Assembly: GCA_937916515.1 (NCBI GenBank) | Contig: CALFSX010000076.1 | Location: 1 to 54,438, forward strand | Reading direction: 5' to 3' | Source: an uncultured Planctomycetaceae bacterium | GTDB taxonomy: Bacteria; Planctomycetota; Planctomycetia; Planctomycetales; Planctomycetaceae | DNA length: 54,438 bases | The notes under the pieces: model-generated | Database searches by the model: none | The model's input: only the letters and a program-made list of their open reading frames with translations | Told to the model about the DNA's origin: nothing | Made by a program: the position numbers and the translations under genes | In this document: in pieces, positions 18,355 to 27,291 of the stretch | How positions within the stretch are numbered: the stretch's first letter is position 1 | How the letters are laid out: each line of letters starts with the position of its first letter

Positions 18355-18921
18355 ATGGTCAACTTGCAACAGCTTCGACGGTTTGGTGCGAATGTTGTGA
18401 TTGTGACGTTTGTCATTGTCATCGCAATCGACGCTGTGCCGTCTACGTGTACCGCTCATCAGCGGCTTAAGAATGCTCTTGATCCCGCGCTGGATGCCAG
18501 CGGCTTGTGGCAGGAATCGTGGCGGTTGTTTGCTCCTGAACCGGATTCCATCAACACTCGCGTGAGTGCCCGGATTCAATTTGTGGATGGCACCGAAGTT
18601 CAATGGGAGTCTCCTGATTGGCCGGAAATGTCGTCGTGGCAGAAGTTTACTCATTTTCGCCACATGGAGTACTTCGATAAGCTTCGAAACGATGAAAGTT
18701 CAGCTGCATGGGGGCCGTTCGCAGCATACCTTGCCAGAACTGTACCGGCGGAATCCGGCATTACAACTGCGGTTGCGAAGATCGAGCTGACTCGACATTG
18801 GGTGCTGGTGAATGAGCCTCAGGCAGATCAACCACTGATGAAAATTGGCGGTGATTCGTCTCACTGGGATTCCTGGATGTTCTACACGTGGACGCCAGCT
18901 TCTGAAGGAGCAGTTCAATGA
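18355..18921 (+). CDS. Membrane-anchored protein paired with HTTM protein
   Basis: 188 aa from ATG 18355; an upstream ATG at 18328 lies inside the dispersed repeat and is unlikely. One hydrophobic segment (about residues 10-28, GANVVIVTFVIVIAIDAVP) is followed by a short soluble domain with SGLWQESWRLFAPEPDS and PDWPEMSSWQKFTHFRHMEY. I do not recognise the family by name, but small proteins with the phrase W-x-LFAPxP often sit next to HTTM genes. The stop overlaps the next start (ATGA), indicating translational coupling with the HTTM gene and a shared function. Confidence 0.6.
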   Translation: MVNLQQLRRFGANVVIVTFVIVIAIDAVPSTCTAHQRLKNALDPALDASGLWQESWRLFAPEPDSINTRVSARIQFVDGTEVQWESPDWPEMSSWQKFTHFRHMEYFDKLRNDESSAAWGPFAAYLARTVPAESGITTAVAKIELTRHWVLVNEPQADQPLMKIGGDSSHWDSWMFYTWTPASEGAVQ

Positions 18922-19982
18922 CGAACGTTACTGAACAGGCGGTTTCGCCCCTGCAACTGGCTGGTCTTAAGAAGAAGTGGAACTGGTTTTTCTTCGAATC
19001 AGCCGATCCCGCTAACTGTGCCATCATTCGAATCGGCTACAGCGCTCTTTTGCTGTTGATGTTGCTTGTTCAGTGGCCAGATGCCGCTTTTTGGTATTCG
19101 GATAGTGGAGTGCTGCCGTTATCTGCGTCTCGCAAGCTGATTGATTCGGACACACTGACCGTGCTGGCATGGCTGCCCACCGACGCCAGTACCATTCAGT
19201 TGTGCTACGGACTTTTCATACTTCAAGCCGTGATGCTGCTGGTGGGGTTTAAGTCTCGCTTGCAGGCGGTGTGTCTGCTGGTGTGGCTGACCAGCTTCCA
19301 CCATCGAAACGGCCTTCTGCTGGATGGCGAAGACACGGTGTTTCGAATTTTTGCGTTTCTGTTGGCGTTTTCGCCCTGCAGTTGTCGCTGGTCGGTGGAT
19401 AACTGGCTGCATCGACGGCTTTGTGGGCAGGATATGCCGGTGGCTTCAGGATCTGCCTGGGCTCTGCGATTGATGCAGATTCAAATGACAATGATCTACG
19501 CTTCGACAGCGTGGGAAAAGTTAAATGGGAATGCCTGGTTGGATGGCACTGCGTTGTACTATGCGTCTCGACTGGACGATGTCTTCGGGCGGCTTCCTGT
19601 GCCTGGCATTCTGTTCAACAGCTTGACGGCGCTGAAGTTGATGACGTGGACAGTGCTTGTTGCGGAGGTGTTGTTGCCGTTGGGGCTGTGGGTGCGTGAA
19701 ACTCGTCGTGCAGCGATTCTGGGCGGAATTGCTCTTCACCTGTCCATTGAGTGGATGATGAATCTGTTTCTGTTTGAATGGATCATGATTGTCGGCCTGC
19801 TGTCGTTTGTGACCGCCGCTGATCTTTGCTGGTTGAGGCAACTTTGTGTGTCGCTGATAAAGTTGCCTCAGTCGCAGCATCCCGTGCGTGGTCCCGTCAT
19901 CAGCAATCTGCCTGCCGCGAAGGCAACGCAGACTGGCAAGTCAGTTGCCGCCAACACTGATCAGGTGGCCGCTGGTTCTTAG
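18918..19982 (+). CDS. HTTM-domain membrane protein (vitamin K carboxylase-like)
   Basis: 354 aa integral membrane protein of the HTTM family, a four-helix module shared with vitamin K-dependent gamma-glutamyl carboxylase and sporulation-delay proteins. Typical phrases: ADPANCAIIRIGYSALLL, WYSDSGVLPLS, GFKSRLQAVCLLVWLTSFHHRN and MQIQMTMIYASTAWEKLNG. Six or more spans are visible. Bacterial members lack a proven reaction. It overlaps the upstream gene by 4 nt. Its last 42 nt overlap the convergent PQQ-repeat gene on the other strand, an unusually tight tail-to-tail arrangement. Confidence 0.85.
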   Translation: MTNVTEQAVSPLQLAGLKKKWNWFFFESADPANCAIIRIGYSALLLLMLLVQWPDAAFWYSDSGVLPLSASRKLIDSDTLTVLAWLPTDASTIQLCYGLFILQAVMLLVGFKSRLQAVCLLVWLTSFHHRNGLLLDGEDTVFRIFAFLLAFSPCSCRWSVDNWLHRRLCGQDMPVASGSAWALRLMQIQMTMIYASTAWEKLNGNAWLDGTALYYASRLDDVFGRLPVPGILFNSLTALKLMTWTVLVAEVLLPLGLWVRETRRAAILGGIALHLSIEWMMNLFLFEWIMIVGLLSFVTAADLCWLRQLCVSLIKLPQSQHPVRGPVISNLPAAKATQTGKSVAANTDQVAAGS

Positions 19983-21215
19983 AAACATGCGTCCGTTGGC
20001 GATGGCTGGAGTAGACATGCAGGTTTCGTTCAGCTGGCTTTTCCCAAGCAGTCTGTATTCCGTTGACGCGGCAATCACCCAGACGGTGCCTTCTTCATCG
20101 ACGGAATAGATACGATCGCCCACACGCACAGGAGATCCTGACAACGCTGCACCTGTGCGTTCAATCCAGTGGACTTTGCCGGTTTTTGCATCAATGCAGC
20201 TGGCGAATCCCTTATCGTACATACAGAACACCAGGTCGCCGTCGGAAACAAGGCATGGCACATAGGGGGCCTTGAACTTGCTGTTGTTGGCGACTTTGTA
20301 GGCGAGCTGTGCATCTTTGCCTGGCTGCACGGCAACGATGTAGTTGCTGGAATAAGCCCCCGATCCGTTGCTGCCGAAAATCAGGCCTCCCGCTTCAATC
20401 GGCGACGCCACGGTTCTCATGCTGAACAGGCCATCGTTGACGGCCCAGTTTTTGTCTCCAGTGTTTGGGTCAAGGCTGAAAATGCCATCACCCGTGCTGC
20501 AGCAGATTAATTCGTCTGCCGCTCCATCGCCGGGCGAATAGATGAAGGGAACCGAATAGCAGACATTGGTTGATGTCAGCTTGCTGCGCCATTGTTCTTT
20601 GCCCGACTTGCGATCGAAGGCCATCATAAAGCTGTCGCCGGGCAGTTCGCCCTTGTTCAGTTTGTCGGCCTGCTGTGAGAAGTGCAGGATCACCAGTTCT
20701 TTATAGACGATTGGTGAAGTGCCGAATCCGTGTTGGCTTTGCCACGTGCCAAGGTCCAGGCTCCACGCTTCGCTGCCGTCGTGGTGGAAGGCCTTAAAGA
20801 TGGTCTGTTTGGGAGTGGACCATGCGACGTAAACACGTTCTTCATCGACGGCTGGAGTACACGATGCATAGCTGCTGCGCGTATGCAGATGGTGGGGTTC
20901 GGATTTGAATTCCTTTGTCCAGTTTGACTGGCCATTTTCCGCGTTCAGGCAAACCACATATCGTGTTGCGTCTTCAGAGTTGGCGCTCATTACGAAAACT
21001 TTGTCGCCCCAGACAACGGGCGATGAACATCCGGAACCGCCGGGCAGTTCTGCTTTGAAGTTTAAATCTGCCTCCGTGAATTCAACCGGAATTGAGCTGG
21101 CATCTGAAACTCCAGTACCGTTGGGGCCTCGAAAACGAGTCCATTCCTGAGCGTTGACCGTGAAGTGTGGCGTGAGCAAACAGAATGGCAGAATGGCCAG
21201 AAGAATTCGTTGCAT
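19941..21215 (-). CDS. Secreted PQQ-type beta-propeller (BamB-like) protein
   Basis: 424 aa with a signal peptide (about 1-22, LLAILPFCLLTPHFTVNA). It begins with WTRFRGPNGTGVSD, the usual planctomycete start of these proteins, and carries repeated blades such as DKVFVMSANSEDATRYVVCL, AKTGKVHWIERTG and GDRIYSVDEEGTVWVIAAS. These are PQQ-like propeller repeats; no PQQ dehydrogenase active site is seen. Such proteins are very common in planctomycetes and are probably periplasmic scaffolds. It is convergent with the HTTM gene and may be monocistronic. Confidence 0.85.
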   Translation of the reverse strand: MQRILLAILPFCLLTPHFTVNAQEWTRFRGPNGTGVSDASSIPVEFTEADLNFKAELPGGSGCSSPVVWGDKVFVMSANSEDATRYVVCLNAENGQSNWTKEFKSEPHHLHTRSSYASCTPAVDEERVYVAWSTPKQTIFKAFHHDGSEAWSLDLGTWQSQHGFGTSPIVYKELVILHFSQQADKLNKGELPGDSFMMAFDRKSGKEQWRSKLTSTNVCYSVPFIYSPGDGAADELICCSTGDGIFSLDPNTGDKNWAVNDGLFSMRTVASPIEAGGLIFGSNGSGAYSSNYIVAVQPGKDAQLAYKVANNSKFKAPYVPCLVSDGDLVFCMYDKGFASCIDAKTGKVHWIERTGAALSGSPVRVGDRIYSVDEEGTVWVIAASTEYRLLGKSQLNETCMSTPAIANGRMFLRTSGHLISVGGN

Positions 21216-21386
21216 GGAGGCGGGCCTTGGGCGATGGTTGATCGAAGTTGATGTGACTTTGGTTGGCGGGAAACTGTCGCGAATCGGCTTGCACTGCGAC
21301 AGGCCGGCATTATTTCAAGAGATGCCGGGCCTCGCTACTGAACCGCCGAAATTGAAGAACTCAATACTTCGGGTGCTGCGGAAATG

Positions 21387-21440
21387 TCTGGCGTAACTAC
21401 GCTCGCCAGAGCGCTGGATGCTGCCATCTGGCGACGGCAG
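21387..21440 (-). other. Two hairpins in the gap after the DUF1501 gene
   Basis: The ~325-nt gap between the PQQ gene start (21215) and the DUF1501 gene end (21542) holds TCTGGCG/CGCCAGA with a 10-nt loop (21387-21410) and CTGCC/GGCAG with a 10-nt loop (21421-21440). Neither has a T-run on the minus strand, so factor-independent termination is doubtful. Nothing else was found in the gap. Confidence 0.4.
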
Positions 21441-21541
21441 CTACGTCGAGGTGCGCCAGTATTATTCGGGTCGCTGCAGAGTCCTCAGGCAAAATCTGTT
21501 TCAGAGTAACTCAACCATTTTTGCTGATGGCTTGTAATTCC

Positions 21542-22984
21542 CTATGCCAGAATCTCGTGCACAACTTCGCCGTGGACGTTGGTGAGTCGTCGTTGGATGC
21601 CGTTGTGGTAGTAGGTCAGTCTTTCGTGGTCGATGCCCAGAAGGTGTAAGACGGTGGCGTGGTAGTCGTGCCAGTGGACGGGCTTTTCGACGGTCTTCCA
21701 GCCGATGTCGTCTGTTGAACCGTAAGATATTCCGTGTTTCAGTCCGGCTCCTGCCATCCAAATGGAAAAGCCGTACATATTGTGGTCTCGACCTGCACCA
21801 ATATTTTCGGCTCCCGATTGGGTGAACGGGGTACGGCCGAATTCGGTTGTGCAAAGCACCAGGGTGTCGTCCAGCATGCCGCGTTGTCGCAGATCCTTCA
21901 GCAAAGCGGCAACCGGCTGATCCAGTCGCAGGGCTTCTCGCGAGTGATTGCGTTTCATGTCTTCGTGTCCGTCCCAGTTAATTCTGGGCGAACCGAATGA
22001 TCCTCCGGAATATAGCTGCACAAATCGGACTCCCTGTTCCAAAAGTCGCCGACTTAGCAGGCAGCGGCTGCCGAAGTCGGTGGTGTCTTCGTTGTTGAGT
22101 CCATACATGTTGCGTGTGGCTGCGGTTTCCTGATTCAGTTCGCTGACCATGGGCACAGCCAGTTGCATCTTCGCAGCCAGTTCATAGCTTTTCATTCTGG
22201 CCGACATGCTGTCGTCGGTTCCTGCGGCATGCAGGTGAGACCGATTCAGATGGCTTAACAGGTTGCGGCTGGCGGTTTCGTGTTCGGAGGTCACGCTGCG
22301 TGAAGGAAAAAGGTCGTGAATGATTGGTCCTTTGGTTTGGAACGTCACGCCTTGATGTTGTGCCGGAAGAAAACCGTTTGACCAGTTGATTGATCCGCCG
22401 GCGGGCAGGCCGCGAGCATCCGGCAGTACCACATAGCCCGGCAGATTATCTGTTTCGCAGCCCAGTCCGTAGGAAATCCAGGAGCCCATGACTGGGAAGC
22501 CGTTCAGGCGAAACCCCGAATTTTCTTCAAACGTCGCCGGTGTATGATTGGCTGAATCTGCAACCATGGATCGAATGACAGTGAGTTCGTCGGCGACTTC
22601 CGCAAGGTGAGGAAACAGGTCAGAAATCCAGAGGCCGCTGTTTCCGCGTTGTTTGAATTCCCAGTCGTTTTTGCGAATGAGTCCAATCTGGTTGAAGAAC
22701 GTGGCCGGTCGTTCTTCTGATTGCAGCGACTTGCCATGAAAGGCGGCAAGTTCCGGTTTGTAATCGAATGAATCGATCTGGCTGACGCCGCCAAACAGGC
22801 AAAGGTGGATGACTCGCCTGGCTTTTGCTGGCAGGTGCGGCACGCCCATGGCTGCGCCTGGCACAGAATCTGCCGTCGCAATCTTGTCACGCAGCAACAG
22901 TGACGCCAGCGCTGTGCCGGTGAGTGAGTTGCCGCAGAAGTCTAAAAAGTCTCGCCGGGATGTTGTTGGATGCATGTTGGTCAC
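21542..22984 (-). CDS. DUF1501 protein (Tat-exported)
   Basis: 480 aa. The N-terminus SRRDFLDFCGNSLTG is a twin-arginine signal. The body has family hallmarks: HLPAKARRVIHLCLFGGVSQIDSFDYKP, GSWISYGLGCE, and a C-terminal DDTLVLCTTEFGRTPFTQ then GRDHNMYGFSIWMAGAGLK. DUF1501 proteins have a sulfatase/alkaline-phosphatase-like fold, but their reaction is unknown. The start codon overlaps the stop of the cytochrome-DUF1553 gene by 4 nt, the normal gene order of this planctomycete pair, so the two are translationally coupled and probably act together in the periplasm. Confidence 0.93.
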   Translation of the reverse strand: MTNMHPTTSRRDFLDFCGNSLTGTALASLLLRDKIATADSVPGAAMGVPHLPAKARRVIHLCLFGGVSQIDSFDYKPELAAFHGKSLQSEERPATFFNQIGLIRKNDWEFKQRGNSGLWISDLFPHLAEVADELTVIRSMVADSANHTPATFEENSGFRLNGFPVMGSWISYGLGCETDNLPGYVVLPDARGLPAGGSINWSNGFLPAQHQGVTFQTKGPIIHDLFPSRSVTSEHETASRNLLSHLNRSHLHAAGTDDSMSARMKSYELAAKMQLAVPMVSELNQETAATRNMYGLNNEDTTDFGSRCLLSRRLLEQGVRFVQLYSGGSFGSPRINWDGHEDMKRNHSREALRLDQPVAALLKDLRQRGMLDDTLVLCTTEFGRTPFTQSGAENIGAGRDHNMYGFSIWMAGAGLKHGISYGSTDDIGWKTVEKPVHWHDYHATVLHLLGIDHERLTYYHNGIQRRLTNVHGEVVHEILA

Positions 22985-25900
22985 CGCACGTAGAGGAATT
23001 CATTGCTGTTCAGGATGACTCGGCAAAACGAAGGCAGGCCGTGTTGTTCAACAAAGTCGGTACTCACTTTGATTTCTCCGTCGCTGGCCGGGCGTCCATA
23101 GGCGATTTCGTAGACCAGTTTGATCTGCTGTGAAGCATTGTCTCCGGCAGAACGCTTAACGCGTTCTGCAAACTTATCGGACATATCAAAGATCAGGTCG
23201 TTGTTCATCAGCGACAACGCTTGCAGAGGAGTGGTTGTTGATGCCCGATCAGGCGTTGTGGCGGATGGATCGGGACAATCGAACGTATTCAAAAACGGAT
23301 TGCTGCCACCTCGCGGTGAGAACCGATAGATCGTGCGTCGCAGTTTCTTGTCGGCGGGCTCCGTGATTGATTCGTAGAAGTTGCTGCCCTTGAAATTATA
23401 GTGCCGCACGTCTCGATAGCCGATACCACCCACGGTTTCGTCCAGTTGGTTGGTGGCAACCAGAATCGCGTCTCGCAGTTCTTCAGCTTCCATTCGAACG
23501 GGCGATTTTCGCCACAGAAATTGGTTACTGGCGTCAATGGCGGCTGCCTGAGCGTTGAACCTGGACGCCTGACGATACGTGGCCGAAGTGACGATAATTC
23601 GATGCAGCGGCTTCAGGCGATAGTCGTTTGCTTTCAGGTATTGTGCCAGCCAATCCAATAGTTCCGGGTGACTGGGAAGTCCGCCATTGAAACCGAAGTC
23701 ACTGGGCGTTTTGACCAGCCCGTGACCGAAGTGATAGTGCCAAAGTCGGTTTACGATGACTCGGGTGAACAGCGGGTTGTCTTCGTGAGTGATCCAGTTG
23801 GCTAGTTTGGTTCGGCGATCTGCATCAGCGGAGTCTCGTTCCAGGCCGAAGTTCGGTGATCCACCAGCCAGTGCGCTGAGTCCACCGGGTGACAATTCTT
23901 CTGTGGCATTGGCAACATCACCACGAAGAAGCAGGCGAGTGATTCCGGGCTTTGTGGAAACGCAGGCATACATTGAAACTGTTTGCGACGCATTGATGGC
24001 CGCCAGTTCTGTTTCAAGTGCTTTCGTTTCTATGTTGAGTTGTTCCAGTGTTGATCGCTGTGCTGGTGTGAGTTGTGCCAATAGTTGGCTTCGGGAAACG
24101 TAGTTAATGTCTGCTGCCGCAGCAGATCCTTGAACTTCAGCGGCTGACAGTGCTTTGTTGTAAAGTCGAGCTCTTTGGATACGCCCCGCCAGCATGCGAT
24201 TGCCTCCCGCGGGGCTGTGTCGCATTCCGAAAATAATTTGACTTGTGCCAGCTTCGTAAGACTGCAGATTGCCCGGTCGATACGCCTGGCCATAAGGCTG
24301 ACCATCGCGATAGCCAATGATTGTTCCATCAGCTTGATAAACGATCGCGATCTGGACGAAACGTTCTGCGGCCGCCGATTCTTCAGTTGCCTGGAATGAT
24401 TGTGTGCGGACAAAGCTGTTACTACCCGCCATCCACCTTTGTGGTTCGCGTTCTCCAAAGACGATCGCGTCAAATACAGTGCCATCCATTTTCTGAATGC
24501 TGATGACGCCTCCACCACGTTGGCTTAGCGAATCCAGTTTTACCCAGGCTTCCAGAGTTTTTTCGTGCAACGCAATGTTAATTGGCGTCGTGGCGGCATA
24601 TTGATTGTTGCCATTTACCACAAGGCAGCCATCTTCGATTTTGGCGTTGCCGCTGGCTGTTGCGTGTAGGTCGCCAGATGTATCGTTGAAATTGCCATCA
24701 AAGTTCCATGCGGCATAAGGCGTCGGTGGAAGCGTTGTGGGAGCGGTGCCATGGTTTCGTTCGCGAATGATGGTTTCAATTACGGGACGTTCAATTGCCT
24801 CCACTTGGGCGCGAATGGCAGCCGAACGTTCTGTGATCTTCTGTGTTCGCAGAAGTTGTTCGGGGCTGAGCTTTACTTTGAGGTTTCGCTCTCCGTGAGT
24901 CACTCCCGTAAGTGTGGCGGCAAACTGATAGTATTCCTTTTGAGAAATGGGATCGAACTTGTGGTCATGGCAGCGAGCGCAGTTAACCGTGAGGCCCAGG
25001 AATGTTTGTCCCACAATGCCTGCAAGTTCTTCCAGTTCTTCCTGTTGCATCGTCATTCGCATGTTGTCGTTGGCTGGAAGTGTTGTGTTGTGTGGCCCGG
25101 CGACCAGAAAGCCGGTCGCTGCCGCTGCCTGACGGTCGTTGGGGAACAGCACGTCGCCTGCCAGTTGCAACTGTACGAATTCGGTGTACGGCATGTCGTC
25201 GTTTAGTGCATTGATGACCCAGTTGCGATAGTGCCATGCGTTGTCGCGAGGTTGGTCGTATTCAAATCCGTTGCTTTCGCCGAAGCGTACGATGTCCAGC
25301 CAGTGTCGGGCCCAGCGTTCGCCGTAGTGAGCCGAATTCAACAGGCGGTCTGTCAGGTGTTCGTACGCAGAATCTGAAGTGTCTTCCAGAAATTCATTGA
25401 TCATAGCGGGCGTTGGCGGAAGTCCCAGCAGATCGAACGAAAGTCGGCGGATTAGCGTGCGTCGATCGGCTTCCGGTGCTGGATGAAGACCTGCCACTGA
25501 TCGACGGGCGTCAACGAATGCGTCGATTGGGTTTTTCCCCCAACCAGAGTTTGGTGATGTGGGTGGCACTGAGGGTTTGAGTGGTTGAAGAGACCACCAG
25601 TCTGTTCCTGCTCTTTCGTCGGTTGAGAAGCGAAATGGATCGATGATTTCGGTTCCCCAAACCGCGCCGTTGGTGATCCAGTTTTTGAGGATGTTCTTTT
25701 CCGGGGCGGATAACGGCTTTTTAGGCGGCATTTCGTCGGATTCAACGTACTGCCACAACAGGCTTTCGTTAAGCATACCTGGATGGATGGTTGCGCCGGA
25801 TTCTCCGCCGCGCAGGGCTGTTTTCTGGGTGGTCAGATTCAGCCGGCCTTTGGCTTCGTCGCCGCTGTGGCAACTGAGGCAGCGTTGAGCCAGCAGCGGG

Positions 25901-26010
25901 GCAACATGACGATCGAAATATTTAACGGAAGATTCGTCTGCCACCGTTATTGCTGAAGACAGCACCGTCACCAGCAGGCACAGATGTTGAACTGAAAAGA
26001 ACTGCCGCAT
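22981..26010 (-). CDS. Planctomycete cytochrome C / DUF1549 / LamG / DUF1553 protein
   Basis: About 1009 aa from ATG 26010; an in-frame start 24 codons earlier exists, but only MRQFFSVQHLC begins a good signal peptide. Order: PSCyt1 heme motif CLSCH with SGDEAKGRLNLTT (about 45-65), DUF1549 with DAFVDARRS and SFDLLGLPPTP, a LamG/concanavalin-like insert (about 425-630, AAWNFDGNFND and LEAWVKLDSLSQRGG), then DUF1553 with RLWHYHFGHGLVKTPSDFG and FKGSNFYE. These proteins bind covalent heme and pair with DUF1501; the LamG part may bind sugar. It is the upstream gene of the coupled pair. Confidence 0.93.
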   Translation of the reverse strand: MRQFFSVQHLCLLVTVLSSAITVADESSVKYFDRHVAPLLAQRCLSCHSGDEAKGRLNLTTQKTALRGGESGATIHPGMLNESLLWQYVESDEMPPKKPLSAPEKNILKNWITNGAVWGTEIIDPFRFSTDERAGTDWWSLQPLKPSVPPTSPNSGWGKNPIDAFVDARRSVAGLHPAPEADRRTLIRRLSFDLLGLPPTPAMINEFLEDTSDSAYEHLTDRLLNSAHYGERWARHWLDIVRFGESNGFEYDQPRDNAWHYRNWVINALNDDMPYTEFVQLQLAGDVLFPNDRQAAAATGFLVAGPHNTTLPANDNMRMTMQQEELEELAGIVGQTFLGLTVNCARCHDHKFDPISQKEYYQFAATLTGVTHGERNLKVKLSPEQLLRTQKITERSAAIRAQVEAIERPVIETIIRERNHGTAPTTLPPTPYAAWNFDGNFNDTSGDLHATASGNAKIEDGCLVVNGNNQYAATTPINIALHEKTLEAWVKLDSLSQRGGGVISIQKMDGTVFDAIVFGEREPQRWMAGSNSFVRTQSFQATEESAAAERFVQIAIVYQADGTIIGYRDGQPYGQAYRPGNLQSYEAGTSQIIFGMRHSPAGGNRMLAGRIQRARLYNKALSAAEVQGSAAAADINYVSRSQLLAQLTPAQRSTLEQLNIETKALETELAAINASQTVSMYACVSTKPGITRLLLRGDVANATEELSPGGLSALAGGSPNFGLERDSADADRRTKLANWITHEDNPLFTRVIVNRLWHYHFGHGLVKTPSDFGFNGGLPSHPELLDWLAQYLKANDYRLKPLHRIIVTSATYRQASRFNAQAAAIDASNQFLWRKSPVRMEAEELRDAILVATNQLDETVGGIGYRDVRHYNFKGSNFYESITEPADKKLRRTIYRFSPRGGSNPFLNTFDCPDPSATTPDRASTTTPLQALSLMNNDLIFDMSDKFAERVKRSAGDNASQQIKLVYEIAYGRPASDGEIKVSTDFVEQHGLPSFCRVILNSNEFLYVR

Positions 26011-26196
26011 GCACTTCGCCTTTCTGCATGATTGCCAGAACGTTGAATGTGTCTGGCCTGTCAGCAGTTTAGCCTGCAACATCCGCGTTGCCGAACGTCA
26101 GGCGAAGATAAGTTTGCGTTCGGGCACCGAAGGGCTAATTTGAGTTCGGCAGGCGTATGTCGATTGCCCCGCCATGAGGCTGCCTGTGGAAGCGAA

Positions 26197-26222
26197 TCAG
26201 GCCCAATGTTGCCTGACTTTTT
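26197..26222. terminator. Possible terminator after the GGDEF gene
   Basis: TCAGGC/GCCTGA with an 8-nt loop, flanked by CTTTTT on the plus-strand 3' side. On the minus strand, where the GGDEF gene ends at 26241, the stem is preceded by AAAAAG and followed only by TTC. No plus-strand gene ends here, so it may be a weak terminator of the minus-strand signalling genes. Confidence 0.4.
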
Positions 26223-26240
26223 CGTGGTGTCTCAGCAGAC

Positions 26241-27230
26241 CTACAGCGATTTTGTGAGGTCTTTTTCGGATGCGGACAGGACTTGTACGGGGCGGGAATT
26301 CTGTCGGCTGGTCGATTCGATTTCCAGTTTGAATGCGCAATCTCGACCGTTGTCTTTGCTGCGATACAAACACATATCGGCCAATTCGATCAGATCTTCA
26401 GCCCGATCGAATTCGCTGATGCTATGTACCACCACAGCTCCAATTGACAACGAAAGTGGCGGCAGTGCAACAGCCGTTCTTGCGAAATTGGATTTGATGC
26501 CGTCCAGAATTCGAGCGATTGGGATATCGATGTCGCCTGGCGTGCATCCACTGCAAATTGCGGCAAATTCGTCACCGCCATATCTGGCCAGTACATCGTA
26601 TGAACGCAGTTGTGTGCGAATTTGATTGGCGATGGAATGCAGAGCAACATCGCCGACACAGTGGCCGTAAATATCGTTGACTTCTTTGAACTTATCGACA
26701 TCCAGCAGGATAACGGCCATGGAATGCTGGTCGCGACTTGCTCGACCGATTTCTTCCACCAGTCGACGTTCGAATATCTGTCGATTGGGCAGCGACGTGA
26801 CAGTATCAGTCATTGCGTCGGAGAGCGACTTTCGTACGACCTGCCAGCTTACAAAGACATCATCGTCCGAAACAAGAGCGCTAATGCCGTCTTCGCATTC
26901 GACAGCCGTGCAGGTAGTGGGAATTGTTCTGAGTTTTGTGGCTCCGGTTGAGGCGGCGTCGGATGGGGAAATTTTCCATTGCAACGCGGCTTCGGCAGGC
27001 ATTTTCTCCCATCGTTTGCGTTCGACCAGGTTGTCGGCATTCAAGCGGCGGAGGATCAATTCCGTCTCAACAATGCCGATCAGTTGTCCTTCGCTCTCAA
27101 CAAGAATGTGAGACACTTTTGAAGTGTCAATTCGTTTCACAACGTCCCTGAGGCATGTATCCGCAGGCACCATACACTCATGGGCTGTACCGTTGGGCGA
27201 CGGTGATAGTTGTGTGGAATGGTATTTCAC
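26241..27230 (-). CDS. Diguanylate cyclase (GGDEF) with N-terminal CBS-like region
   Basis: 329 aa, soluble, makes c-di-GMP from two GTP. Residues about 15-135 look like a CBS-type sensory module (DVVKRIDTSKVSHILVE, QLIGIVETELILRRL). The catalytic domain follows: DTVTSLPNRQIFERRL, DVDKFKEVNDIYGH, then the intact active site GGDEF at 218-222. The inhibitory I-site RxxD is present (RSYD, 209-212), so product feedback is expected. It lies 61 nt downstream of the HD-GYP regulator on the same strand, placing synthesis and breakdown of c-di-GMP in one transcript. It is the only undamaged gene of this signalling locus. Confidence 0.92.
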   Translation of the reverse strand: MKYHSTQLSPSPNGTAHECMVPADTCLRDVVKRIDTSKVSHILVESEGQLIGIVETELILRRLNADNLVERKRWEKMPAEAALQWKISPSDAASTGATKLRTIPTTCTAVECEDGISALVSDDDVFVSWQVVRKSLSDAMTDTVTSLPNRQIFERRLVEEIGRASRDQHSMAVILLDVDKFKEVNDIYGHCVGDVALHSIANQIRTQLRSYDVLARYGGDEFAAICSGCTPGDIDIPIARILDGIKSNFARTAVALPPLSLSIGAVVVHSISEFDRAEDLIELADMCLYRSKDNGRDCAFKLEIESTSRQNSRPVQVLSASEKDLTKSL

Positions 27231-27291
27231 GTTTGTCTCAGTTCTGTCGTGCTCTTGATGTCTGAATCTTCAATAGTTGTTGAAATCTGAG

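Noticed and set aside
26047-26625. Plus-strand frame opposite the GGDEF gene
   Set aside because: Antisense to a well-supported catalytic domain; no start signal or domain.
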